Below the pieces are notes generated by a model that saw only the letters and a program-made list of their open reading frames with translations, was not told the origin of the DNA and searched no databases. A program made the position numbers and the translations under genes. 64,000 nucleotides of DNA, taken from the NCBI RefSeq assembly GCF_030547245.1, contig NZ_JAUOQT010000005.1, forward strand, positions 183,936-247,935, read 5' to 3'. The number at the start of each line of letters is the position of its first letter. The stretch's first letter is position 1. Below, piece after piece: positions 45,643 through 54,153 of the stretch. The stretch comes from Oceanihabitans sp. 2_MG-2023 (lineage in GTDB: Bacteria > Bacteroidota > Bacteroidia > Flavobacteriales > Flavobacteriaceae).

Positions 45643-46366
45643 TACGAAACGCATTTGTTTATGGTCTGGTCCAAGAAATATTTCTACTACTTTAATGTAT
45701 AGTTTTGCACAAAGACAAGATACTAAAGTGGTTGATGAGCCTTTGTATGCACATTATTTAAATAATACAGATGCAAAAGAGTACCATCCAGGAACACAAG
45801 ATATTTTAGATACTTTAGAAAAGGATGGTAATATAGTACTCTCTAAAATGATGACAAATAATGAAAAACCTGTTTTCTTTTTTAAAAACATGACGCATCA
45901 TTTATTGCATATTAATCGCGATTTTATGAAAGAAAAAAATGTGTATAATGTTATTTTAACTCGAGATCCTCTAGAAATGCTTCCGTCGTTTGATAAAGTA
46001 ATTAAAAACCCTAGCATTGCAGATGTTGGCTATGCAAAACACACCGAGTTATTAGATTATTTAGAAGCAAATAACATAAAACCAATTGTTTTAGATTCTA
46101 AACGAGTATTATTAAACCCTAAGAAAGTATTAACTAAATTATGTGAATTTGTAGGAATTCCATTTGATGAACAAATGCTTCATTGGCAAGCTGGAGCAAG
46201 ACCAGAAGATGGTAGTTGGGCTAAATATTGGTATACAAGTATCCATAAATCCACAGGTTTTTTAGAATATAAACCTAAAACAGAAACCTTTCCAGAACAT
46301 TTAAAACCACTATTAAAAGAGTGCTTACCACATTATAATAAACTAATTAAATATGCAATTGGTTAA
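45635..46366 (+). CDS. Sulfotransferase-like P-loop protein
   Basis: 243 residues, cytoplasmic. The N-terminal WSGPRNISTTLMYSFAQR (about residues 9-26) matches the 5'-phosphosulfate loop of sulfotransferases, and NVILTRDPLEMLPSF near residue 104 fits the 3'-phosphate motif RDP. It is coupled to an aminotransferase by an 8-nt overlap. The combination suggests modification of an amino-acid-derived compound, but the acceptor is unknown and PAPS use is inferred from family features only. Confidence 0.75.
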   Translation: MDNTKRICLWSGPRNISTTLMYSFAQRQDTKVVDEPLYAHYLNNTDAKEYHPGTQDILDTLEKDGNIVLSKMMTNNEKPVFFFKNMTHHLLHINRDFMKEKNVYNVILTRDPLEMLPSFDKVIKNPSIADVGYAKHTELLDYLEANNIKPIVLDSKRVLLNPKKVLTKLCEFVGIPFDEQMLHWQAGARPEDGSWAKYWYTSIHKSTGFLEYKPKTETFPEHLKPLLKECLPHYNKLIKYAIG

Positions 46367-46418
46367 AATTGTACTAATGCAGTTACAAAAGGAATAATTT
46401 TTGAGTATCTTTCATACA

Positions 46419-47675
46419 ATGAAAAAAATAATAACACTTCTACTAATACTCTTAGTAACACAAACATACGCTTCTTACATCCTAATTCCAATGGATGCAG
46501 AAACGCAAAAAAACCATTTAAAAGCATACGGAATTACCTATTGGACCTTAGAAAAACAACTAAAAGTTAAATGGTTGCTTAATTATAGAGGTGGATCTTT
46601 TCTTGTTCCAGATAGTCAGGAAATTCAACGCGAATGCCAAATTAGAGGTGTTTCGTTCGAAATATTATCTAACGCTAAAGCCGAAAGTATTCTTCAAGAA
46701 ATTAGTAGCCCTAGTAAAAATATGGAAGCTGTCGTGTTAGAAAAAGCACCAAAAATAGCAGTATACACACCAAGAGGAAAATTGCCTTGGGACGATGCCG
46801 TAACAATGGTTTTAAGTTATGCCGAAATACCTTATGAAACTATCTATGATGAAGAAGTGCTAAACGACGCCCTTTTATTATACGATTGGTTGCATTTGCA
46901 CCACGAAGATTTTACAGGACAATACGGTAAATTTTATAGAGCATACAGAACTGCAGCTTGGTATATTGAAGAAAAAAAGGAAGCAGAGGCTTTAGCAACG
47001 AAACTAGGTTACAATAAAGTATCTCAAGAAAAATTAGCCGTTTCCTTAAAAATTAGAGATTATGTTATTGGTGGCGGTTTTATGTTTGCTATGTGCAGCG
47101 CTACAGATAGTTTCGATATTGCACTTTCTGCAGAAGGTATTGATATTTGCGAACCCATGTTTGATGGGGATGGTAGTGATGCCAATTACCAAAACAATAT
47201 TGATTATAGTAAAACCTTTGCTTTTAAAGATTATACTTTAGAACAAAGCCCCAATGTGTACGAGTTTTCTAGTATAGATATGACCCAGAAAAGAAGAATA
47301 GCTAAAACTGTAGATTATTTTACACTCATGGATTATTCCGCAAAATGGGATCCAATTCCAAGTATGTTATGTCAAAACCACACCGCATTGGTAAAAGGTT
47401 TTATGGGGCAAACCACATCTTTTACACGCAAAGAAATTAAAAGTAACGTATTGGTTATGGGCGAAAATAAAACCAATGGAGAAGCAAAATACATTCATGG
47501 TATAAAAGGGAAAGGGTTTTTCACCTTTTATGGTGGTCATGATCCAGAAGATTATACGCATCGAGTAGGAGACCCAAAAACCGAATTAGATTTGCATCCA
47601 AACTCTCCAGGTTACCGACTAATATTAAATAATGTGTTGTTTCCGGCAGCTAAAAAGAAAAAACAGAAGACTTAA
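46419..47675 (+). CDS. Conserved exported protein, function unknown
   Basis: 418 residues from ATG 46419, which starts the signal peptide (MKKIITLLLILLVTQTYAS). An in-frame TTG six codons upstream is not needed. The mature part is rich in aromatic and acidic residues and has no domain I can name with confidence. Similar proteins in related bacteria are often labelled 'asparagine synthetase B', but I see neither an N-terminal glutaminase Cys nor an ATP pyrophosphatase SGGxDS motif, so that label is unsupported. Segments such as LLLYDWLHLHHEDFTGQYG and FTFYGGHDPEDY suggest a folded enzyme-like protein. Confidence 0.8.
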   Translation: MKKIITLLLILLVTQTYASYILIPMDAETQKNHLKAYGITYWTLEKQLKVKWLLNYRGGSFLVPDSQEIQRECQIRGVSFEILSNAKAESILQEISSPSKNMEAVVLEKAPKIAVYTPRGKLPWDDAVTMVLSYAEIPYETIYDEEVLNDALLLYDWLHLHHEDFTGQYGKFYRAYRTAAWYIEEKKEAEALATKLGYNKVSQEKLAVSLKIRDYVIGGGFMFAMCSATDSFDIALSAEGIDICEPMFDGDGSDANYQNNIDYSKTFAFKDYTLEQSPNVYEFSSIDMTQKRRIAKTVDYFTLMDYSAKWDPIPSMLCQNHTALVKGFMGQTTSFTRKEIKSNVLVMGENKTNGEAKYIHGIKGKGFFTFYGGHDPEDYTHRVGDPKTELDLHPNSPGYRLILNNVLFPAAKKKKQKT

Positions 47676-47685
47676 AATAATTTGG

Positions 47686-47774
47686 GCGTTCCAATATTTT
47701 AAAAAAAATATTGGCAGGCTTTCCGTTATATCTTTTGCAAAAAAGCAAAAGGATGTCACTACAATCCTTAACGC
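47686..47774 (+). repeat. Dispersed structured repeat, copy B
   Basis: 89 nt bounded by GCGTT and AACGC. Arm 1 is a 10-bp hairpin CCAATATTTT / AAAATATTGG. Then come the conserved block CAGGCTTTCCGTTATATC, arm 2 (TTTTGC / GCAAAA, loop A6) and the block GGATGTCACTACAATCC with GGAT/ATCC ends. Shares both blocks with copy A, and the first with copy C. It lies in the 142-nt gap between two plus-strand genes. Confidence 0.82.
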
Positions 47775-47817
47775 AACACCGAAGAAAATTTCTTAAATTT
47801 AGAAAACAAAAATAATC

Positions 47818-48093
47818 ATGGCAACAAAAGAAATCATACTAAATAAAATTCAAATTTTAATAACAAACAATTTTGATACACCAGAAGCTGCTTTTGCTTT
47901 TTTCGATAAAAATAGCGATGGTAAGCTAGCAAAAAGTGAAATAGTGAAACTATTAAAAGAAGCCGAAATAAATGGTTTTATACGTGGTTTAGTCACTTCA
48001 AAACTAATAGAAGGTTACGATAAAGATGGAGATGGTTTAATTGATTGGGAAGAATTTAAATTCGCAATAGATGAAATTGTAGTAAAAGGGTAA
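47818..48093 (+). CDS. Small EF-hand protein
   Basis: 91 residues, no signal peptide. Two EF-hand loops are visible: DKNSDGKLAKSE (about residues 29-40) and DKDGDGLIDWEE (about residues 70-81), each with the Asp/Gly pattern and final Glu needed for calcium. It is likely a soluble cytoplasmic calcium-binding or calcium-sensing protein. The partner is unknown. It is just upstream of, and convergent with, a sensor and peptidase cluster. Confidence 0.85.
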   Translation: MATKEIILNKIQILITNNFDTPEAAFAFFDKNSDGKLAKSEIVKLLKEAEINGFIRGLVTSKLIEGYDKDGDGLIDWEEFKFAIDEIVVKG

Positions 48094-48143
48094 AATTAAA
48101 CAAAATTTGTAAAACAAGTTTAGTATCTATGATGGCATAGGTT

Positions 48144-48944
48144 TTAATAACATAGTTTATAATCTTTACATAGTATTGTTTTAATCTCTAATTTAGAAAG
48201 TCCTAATTTTTTAAGGTCACTAATTAAATCTTGAAGATTTGATTTTTCAACTTCAAAAGTGTCTTTGTCCAATATTGTAAAACTATAAAAGTCTATAGTA
48301 TTTAGGTTAGGGTATTTCGTATTTGAAATCGCCCAAAGATATTCTTTGCCAGGGACTAATAGCTTTTTATCTACAAACAAGGCCAAGTGGTTGCCAGTAA
48401 CTCCAATTTTATGAACATAATCATAATCTCCTTTTTCTTGTAATAAAAAGTACATGGGTTTCCCTGTACTTTCCGGTATCCAAGAAAATTCTATTTCTGG
48501 ACGATAAATTTTAATACTATCTACAGGATTTAACATTAATGAGTCTAAACTGCTTCTATAAACAACACCTGTGTGTTCTTTTGTATCCCCTTTTTTAGAA
48601 AATTGATTCCAAACATAAGACAAATACTTTTTAGAAAAAGAAGAAACATCTGTAGTTGCTTTATAGTCGTTGATTTCTGTAATTGGGTATTCTGTCTTAC
48701 TAGAGTTATTATTTGGTAATTGAAATAAATTCCCCTTATCATCTACAATTAATAAGGAGTCATTTGGTTTTAACTGAATTATATCGTCTGTTTTAAGTTT
48801 GTTTCCCTTTTTTACTTTGGTTACGCTATTTAATAAAGGATTACCTACACTTTTAAATACAAAATAGGATTCTTGACTGTAACCAACAAAGGAGATAAGG
48901 CTAATAAATAATAGTATTAGTTTTGAAAAAAGTAACTTTTCCAT
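48144..48944 (-). CDS. Exported FecR-like protein of unknown function
   Basis: 266 residues. Signal peptide of about 23 residues (LILLFISLISFVGYSQ). The early mature segment (VTKVKKGNKLKTDDIIQLKPNDSLLIVDDKGNLFQLP) has the shape of a FecR-type small beta domain. A later part (YRPEIEFSWIPESTGKPMYFLLQEKG, PGKEYLWAIS) resembles an immunoglobulin-like domain. Starts inside the CHASE2 gene with a 28-nt overlap, so both are co-translated, and FecR-like and CHASE2 proteins commonly pair. Cellular role is inferred, not shown. Confidence 0.7.
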   Translation of the reverse strand: MEKLLFSKLILLFISLISFVGYSQESYFVFKSVGNPLLNSVTKVKKGNKLKTDDIIQLKPNDSLLIVDDKGNLFQLPNNNSSKTEYPITEINDYKATTDVSSFSKKYLSYVWNQFSKKGDTKEHTGVVYRSSLDSLMLNPVDSIKIYRPEIEFSWIPESTGKPMYFLLQEKGDYDYVHKIGVTGNHLALFVDKKLLVPGKEYLWAISNTKYPNLNTIDFYSFTILDKDTFEVEKSNLQDLISDLKKLGLSKLEIKTILCKDYKLCY

Positions 48945-50092
48945 GAATATTTTTTGTTTAGGTAATTCGTTAATATTTTATAAAGTGCAATAAATTCTAC
49001 ACTAAGTAACATGATTGCTATAATTGGAGCAGCTTTTAAATAAATGTTTTTTTTCATTAAGAATAAAGAAATCCAAATAAAAATAATGGTAAAAAGCAAT
49101 TGCACTACTTTTTTTAATAACATGTATTTGGCAGGAGACTTCACACTTTTTGCAATAAAGTATACAAGAGCAAAAAAAGTAATAATAATAGTTAAAAGAG
49201 CAATGATGTACTTTGGTACTAAGTAAATAAAATCATTAGTAATTAGCATTTGTACTATGTTGGCTTGAATTATTATACCAAACATATCTGGAGCACTTTT
49301 GCCTATTGGTCTACTATTTAAAGGTGTAAAATGTTTATCTTCAATATCATAAATATTACCAAGAGGTTGCCCTATATAACCCAACAATACAATAGCATTA
49401 TCTAGAGCATCAATTTTTTCTGATTCCATTATTTCAGAATAACTGTAGGTTAGATATTTATTGTAGTCTCCATAATATTTAATAGGGATTTCTTTAACTA
49501 ACTTTTTTTCTAAGCTAGAATCCCATAAATTACCTAGATACTTTTTTGCTACTACAGCTGAAAAAGCTTCGTAAATAGTATCGTTTAGCTTTTTAAATCC
49601 TTGATAGTTTCTAATAACATTGTTTTGTTTGTCAAAGTTTAAATTAGAATACCCGTGAAGTGCATTTACTTTGGTTATCGAACTATGGTTTTTAGTAATA
49701 ACATTATCATAAAATGCATATGAATTTATAACATTGTCTTTATTTAATTCTACAGCAAGTAAAGAATCTACAAATACATCTTTTTGTTGTCTAAAAATGG
49801 CATCTATACCAATAACTTTAGGATTGCTTTTTTGAACATTATGTAATAATTCTTGTAATTCAAAACGGTCTAAATGTTCAATGTTAATAATTACAATATC
49901 TGTGTTAATAGTAGTATCATCTCCTAATTTTTCGGAGTAAAAAATATCTAAAAAGCTAAAGTCTTTAAATGCATTTGAAAAGGGATTAAAAACAGACATA
50001 TTAATCACTATAAAAGATACTATAAAAAGCATGAAAAAGGAGAATAACATACAAAAGAAGGCATCTTTGTATAGTAGTTTTCTAGTATTCAA
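48917..50092 (-). CDS. CHASE2-domain membrane sensor
   Basis: 391 residues from a TTG start. One N-terminal membrane helix (about residues 13-32) is followed by an extracytoplasmic CHASE2 domain (about 50-280): IVIINIEHLDRFELQELLHN, PKVIGIDAIF, AIVLLGYIGQPLGNIYDIED, HFTPLN, MFGIIIQANIVQMLI. Three C-terminal helices follow (about 288-310, 325-342, 350-372). No output kinase or cyclase domain is fused, so the protein must signal through partners. Operon: 34 nt behind the Sel1-repeat gene. Confidence 0.88.
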   Translation of the reverse strand: MNTRKLLYKDAFFCMLFSFFMLFIVSFIVINMSVFNPFSNAFKDFSFLDIFYSEKLGDDTTINTDIVIINIEHLDRFELQELLHNVQKSNPKVIGIDAIFRQQKDVFVDSLLAVELNKDNVINSYAFYDNVITKNHSSITKVNALHGYSNLNFDKQNNVIRNYQGFKKLNDTIYEAFSAVVAKKYLGNLWDSSLEKKLVKEIPIKYYGDYNKYLTYSYSEIMESEKIDALDNAIVLLGYIGQPLGNIYDIEDKHFTPLNSRPIGKSAPDMFGIIIQANIVQMLITNDFIYLVPKYIIALLTIIITFFALVYFIAKSVKSPAKYMLLKKVVQLLFTIIFIWISLFLMKKNIYLKAAPIIAIMLLSVEFIALYKILTNYLNKKYSWKSYFFQN

Positions 50093-50126
50093 AATATAAT
50101 ATTTAGGTTCTGTGAAAGATAGTTTT

Positions 50127-52442
50127 TTAGTTCTTTACGTTTAATGGTTGATCCATTTTTTTTAATCTTTTAAGCGCAAATTCATCCCCTTGCATCCCAG
50201 CTTTTCTATACCAATAAACTGCTTGCTTTTTACTTTTTTCGGTGCCTTTACCACGTTCAAAAAGGTTACCTAAATAGGATTGACTTTCTTTATGACCTTG
50301 ATTGGATGCTTGTTTAAAATAGAATAAAGCTTTTTCGTAATCTCGCTTTACGTTGTCTCCTTCTTGAAACATATAACCAAGAGCATACTGGCAATTTAAA
50401 TCATTTAATTCGGCGCCAAGCATATACCAATTTAACACTTTTTTCATATCGGTATCTACACCATCTCCTTGAAGATAAATAGTCCCAATTCTATAATGCG
50501 CTGCTGGATGGTTTTGTTTTGCAGCTGCCGAATAGTATTTTAAAGCTGTTTGGTAGTCTAATATTGGTCCTGCATCTACAGAATACATCTCTCCAAGTAA
50601 ATATTGTGCGTTTACATCTTCTTTTTCTACAGCTTTATTATACCAATAAATGGCTTGTTTTTTATTCGTATTCACACCAATACCATAATGATACATTCTA
50701 CCAGTATTTGTTTGTGCTTCTGTATAGTTTTGTAAAGCAGCTTTTTCATACAACTCTGCTGCAATGGCTAAATTTTTAGTTACTGCAACTCCGTTCTCAT
50801 TAAATTTGGCTAAGTTATTTTGTGCATGAGCATCTCCTTTTTTAGCTGCTTGTTCATATAAGGAATATGCTAATTCTATATTTTTATCTAATCCAGTTCC
50901 TGTTTCATACATAAAACCTAAACCACTTTGAGCGGTAGCATCTCCTTTTTCGGAAGCTTTTTTAAACCAAAATTCTGCCTCTTCAAGATCTATAGATGTA
51001 CCTTTCCCATTAAAATACATCATCCCTAAGCTACTTTGTGCTTTTGTATTGTTCTTTTTTGCAGACTTTTCATACCAATTAAATGCTTCCTCTAAATTTT
51101 TAGAAATACTTATTCCATTTTCTAAAGCATTTCCATAATTAAATTGTGCGTTTTCATTTCCTTGCTCTGCTGCTTTTTTAAAAAGAGCTACAGCTTTCTC
51201 AGAGTTTTTAGAAACACCTATTCCATTAAAGTACATAACACCCAATTCATTTTGTGCAATGGCATAATCACTTTCAGAAGATTTTTTAAGCCAATAAACT
51301 GCTTTTTCTAAACTTTGTGTTTTTGTGTCTGTTCCATTTTTATAAATCATGGCAAGCTTAAATTGCGAAAGTACATCACCAAGTTCTGCCGCTTTCTGTA
51401 TCCAATAAACCGCTTGTTCGTTATTCTTTTCAAAACCTAAACCGTTTTCATACATATAACTTAATGCACTTGCATATATAGGTAGTTTTGTTTTTTCAAA
51501 TTGTTTTGTAAACCATGTAGTTTGAAAACCTTCCGTAAATGTTTTTTTTGCTTCTTCTTCGTTTGCAGTTACGCCTACACCATTAATATATAGTTTTGCT
51601 AATTGAAAAGAGGATGCTACAGATCCTTCATTATGTCCTTCTAATGCATAGAAAAATGCCTTTTCATTATCAATAGGAGTACCTAAGCCCATAACAGACA
51701 TGTTCGATAAATAAAAGTTAGCATCGCTAACACCTTCATCTGCTGCTTTTTTAAAGCTAGTCAAGGCTTCATCAAAACTTTTTTCGCTAAATTGTTTTTC
51801 TGCGGTTTTAAAAGAAGAAGAACTAACAGATCTTACTACCTCAGTGGTTGTTCCATCAGAAGCTTTAGACCATCCTTTTTCTATAGATGCAAGTCTTAAC
51901 TCTTTGGCTGGATGTGTTAACGAAGGAGTGTCACTAATAAGCTCATTAATTGCTTTTTGGGTATCTTCTAAAGATGCACCCATTTTTGCTAAAACAAAAC
52001 CAGAAAATTCATCTGCCTGTAGTTCAACTTTGTGAGTACTACCACCAGCTTTAAGGGTGTGACCATTTAAATGATGTCCAATTTCATGAGCCAATATACT
52101 TGTAGCTCCCCAATCGGTATTCGTTTTGTTATTTACTTTCGCAAAAAATTCTTTATCATAAAGAATATATCTTTCCATACTGCCTAGTCCAGAAGGTACA
52201 GTTGCAGCAATTGCATTATTTATATTGGGACATTCTTGAACCATAAAATTACGGTACAGTCCAACTTGTTCTAAAATTTCGTCTACAACAGCTTCTGCTT
52301 CATGGTTACTCATGAAACCATACTGTGCACAGGCGTTTTTAACTTCTTCGACACTTTGATAACCTTGATATCCACACATTTTGATATCTTGTGAAAAAAC
52401 TACGGAGGATATAAATAATAGGAGTAAGAGAATATTTTTCAT
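50127..52442 (-). CDS. Sel1-repeat protein with N-terminal M48-like metallopeptidase domain
   Basis: 771 residues. Signal peptide (about 1-18). The peptidase domain (about 25-195) has ILAHEIGHHLNGH (His 119, Glu 120, His 123) and VELQADEFSGFVL (Glu 140), the HExxH...ExxxD pattern of M48-type zinc peptidases. From about residue 210 to the end there are roughly fourteen Sel1-like repeats of 36 residues (for example LGVMYFNGIGVSKNSEKAVA, LFKKAAEQGN). The repeats probably bind partners. It leads an operon with the CHASE2 and FecR-like genes. Confidence 0.88.
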   Translation of the reverse strand: MKNILLLLLFISSVVFSQDIKMCGYQGYQSVEEVKNACAQYGFMSNHEAEAVVDEILEQVGLYRNFMVQECPNINNAIAATVPSGLGSMERYILYDKEFFAKVNNKTNTDWGATSILAHEIGHHLNGHTLKAGGSTHKVELQADEFSGFVLAKMGASLEDTQKAINELISDTPSLTHPAKELRLASIEKGWSKASDGTTTEVVRSVSSSSFKTAEKQFSEKSFDEALTSFKKAADEGVSDANFYLSNMSVMGLGTPIDNEKAFFYALEGHNEGSVASSFQLAKLYINGVGVTANEEEAKKTFTEGFQTTWFTKQFEKTKLPIYASALSYMYENGLGFEKNNEQAVYWIQKAAELGDVLSQFKLAMIYKNGTDTKTQSLEKAVYWLKKSSESDYAIAQNELGVMYFNGIGVSKNSEKAVALFKKAAEQGNENAQFNYGNALENGISISKNLEEAFNWYEKSAKKNNTKAQSSLGMMYFNGKGTSIDLEEAEFWFKKASEKGDATAQSGLGFMYETGTGLDKNIELAYSLYEQAAKKGDAHAQNNLAKFNENGVAVTKNLAIAAELYEKAALQNYTEAQTNTGRMYHYGIGVNTNKKQAIYWYNKAVEKEDVNAQYLLGEMYSVDAGPILDYQTALKYYSAAAKQNHPAAHYRIGTIYLQGDGVDTDMKKVLNWYMLGAELNDLNCQYALGYMFQEGDNVKRDYEKALFYFKQASNQGHKESQSYLGNLFERGKGTEKSKKQAVYWYRKAGMQGDEFALKRLKKMDQPLNVKN

Positions 52443-52497
52443 GATAATAGTTACTTTGATAGGGTATTTTAAGAAAATATTTATTAATAGCGTAAAA

Positions 52498-52505
52498 CAA
52501 AGATA
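52498..52505 (-). promoter_or_regulatory. -7 box of the Sel1/CHASE2 operon
   Basis: Minus strand reads TATCTTTG, an exact TAnnTTTG match, 56-63 nt upstream of the ATG at 52442. No clear -33 TTG. Confidence 0.5.
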
Positions 52506-52612
52506 ATATTATCTGCAAAAAAAATATTACACTTTGTTGATTTTATTGTTTCATATTTTTTTTATATTTACAAACGATGCTATTATCAATAAAAAAACTA
52601 AACTAAACTTTT

Positions 52613-52825
52613 ATGAAATCATTAAAAAAAGACCAATTAAAATCAAAATCAATCATGGGTATTTCAGGAAAATCAGTAGCTAAAACTTTTGCAGTTTTAG
52701 GTCTAGTGGCTTCTGTATATGCTTGTGAGGAAACTGCAGCTTGTGATAATGACACTAGTACTGTAGCAGACCCAGCAAGTTCAAGCTCTGATGCCGATGT
52801 AACTTCTTTTTCAGACGACTGCTAA
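52613..52825 (+). CDS. Small Cys- and Asp/Ser-rich exported-type peptide; candidate modified precursor
   Basis: 70 residues. A basic N-terminus of 24 residues (MKSLKKDQLKSKSIMGISGK) leads to a hydrophobic stretch (TFAVLGLVASVYA) that ends at Cys 38. This could be a Sec or lipoprotein signal, although Tyr before Ala-Cys is unusual for a lipobox. The C-terminal part is 33 residues, acidic and Ser-rich, with Cys 38, Cys 44 and the final Cys 70 and seven Asp residues. The JmjC/cupin gene starts 28 nt downstream. It looks like a leader plus core, as in a ribosomally made modified peptide, but might be a plain small lipoprotein. No family was recognised. Confidence 0.7.
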   Translation: MKSLKKDQLKSKSIMGISGKSVAKTFAVLGLVASVYACEETAACDNDTSTVADPASSSSDADVTSFSDDC

Positions 52826-52852
52826 TAAATTGTAATTTCAGGAAATTATAGA

Positions 52853-54052
52853 ATGCCTCAAAAAAAATATTTTGATTGGTTAATTCATCCAATTACAAAA
52901 GAAACTTTTTTATCAGATTATTTTGAAAAAGAAGTTTTGCATATTAAACAAGATAAATCGAGAACTTCTAGTTATTATAATTCTTTATTAACTAGAAAAG
53001 TTTTCGATTTATTTTTAAACGAACAAAATGTAAAATATCCAGATGTTCAACTTGTTGGAACTTCTATCGATTTTAAACATCGGGATTATTTACATACAGA
53101 TAACAGTATAAACTTACCAAAACTGTATAAGTTTTATGCAGAAGGTGCAACAATTAATGTTGTTGGTTTAAATAGTTATTTAATGTCTTTAGGGAATTTA
53201 TGCGATAATTTAATTAAAGAAACTTCCCATAGATATCAAACAAATATATATTGTACTCCAAAAGAAAAGCAAGGTTTTAATACACACTATGATTCTCATG
53301 ATGTAATTGTACTACAAGTTCATGGATCTAAAGAATGGGAAATATATGATAACCCAGTAGAGTTACCATTAAAAGGACCTCAAAATTTTACCCCAGAAAT
53401 GGATTTAAACCCCGTTTTAAAGCAAAACATTACTTTAAAAGAAGGAGAATTACTATATATTCCACGTGGTGTTATGCATAATGCTAGAACAACGAATACT
53501 TCTTCAATTCATATTACTCTTGGAGTCATGGGAACTTCTATGTTTAAATTAGTTTCTAATAGTATAACAAAGGCTGCAACTAATAATATTGAATTAAGAA
53601 AATATCTTCCTTTTGGGTATATTAATAATGAGCAACTCAAAGAAGAAATTAGCAAATCTTTTAAACAAGTGATTACTGATTTAGAGAGTAACATAGATGT
53701 GAAGTCTATTATTAATGATATGGAAGATGATGTAATAAAGCATATGCCTTCAAAATTAGTTGGTCAATTAGAATTAATTGATGCACTAAATGAAAACGTA
53801 TTAGATTACCATACGAGTACTTTTTCTCTTCGAAAAAATATATTAATTAAATATGAAGTAATAGGAGAGGAGCTAATTATTAAAGCGAATGGGTTAGAAC
53901 ATTCTTTTCCAGATTACGTTTATAATACATTTAAAATTATATCCTCTAAAGAGCATTTTAATGTTAAAGATTTAGGAAATGATTTAGATGATGAAGGAAA
54001 AGAAGTGCTATTAGAGCATTTAATTACTGAAGGAATTATTTACGTGCATTAA
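52853..54052 (+). CDS. JmjC/cupin-4 family oxygenase
   Basis: 399 residues. The metal-binding HxD motif is His 145 and Asp 147 (NTHYDSHDVIVLQVHGSKEW) and the distal His is His 209 (LYIPRGVMHNARTT). This is the order of Fe(II)/2-oxoglutarate dioxygenases of the YcfD (ribosomal oxygenase) and JmjC type. The C-terminal region (about 300-399, FKIISSKEHFNVKDLGNDLD) looks like a winged-helix or dimer domain. Known YcfD hydroxylates ribosomal protein L16; here the gene is coupled to a 70-residue peptide gene, so a peptide substrate is proposed. Confidence 0.8.
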   Translation: MPQKKYFDWLIHPITKETFLSDYFEKEVLHIKQDKSRTSSYYNSLLTRKVFDLFLNEQNVKYPDVQLVGTSIDFKHRDYLHTDNSINLPKLYKFYAEGATINVVGLNSYLMSLGNLCDNLIKETSHRYQTNIYCTPKEKQGFNTHYDSHDVIVLQVHGSKEWEIYDNPVELPLKGPQNFTPEMDLNPVLKQNITLKEGELLYIPRGVMHNARTTNTSSIHITLGVMGTSMFKLVSNSITKAATNNIELRKYLPFGYINNEQLKEEISKSFKQVITDLESNIDVKSIINDMEDDVIKHMPSKLVGQLELIDALNENVLDYHTSTFSLRKNILIKYEVIGEELIIKANGLEHSFPDYVYNTFKIISSKEHFNVKDLGNDLDDEGKEVLLEHLITEGIIYVH

Positions 54053-54103
54053 CTTTAGCCTTTTTAAAAGACTATTATCTTTTATTATTCCATACTATAA
54101 AAC

Positions 54104-54134
54104 AAAAAAACATCTATTAAATAGATGTTTTTTT
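54104..54134. terminator. Bidirectional terminator after the JmjC gene
   Basis: Stem AAAAACATCTATT / AATAGATGTTTTT in a run of A and T, between the JmjC gene and the convergent lipoprotein gene. Confidence 0.85.
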
Positions 54135-54153
54135 GTTTTTACTTAATCCTTGT

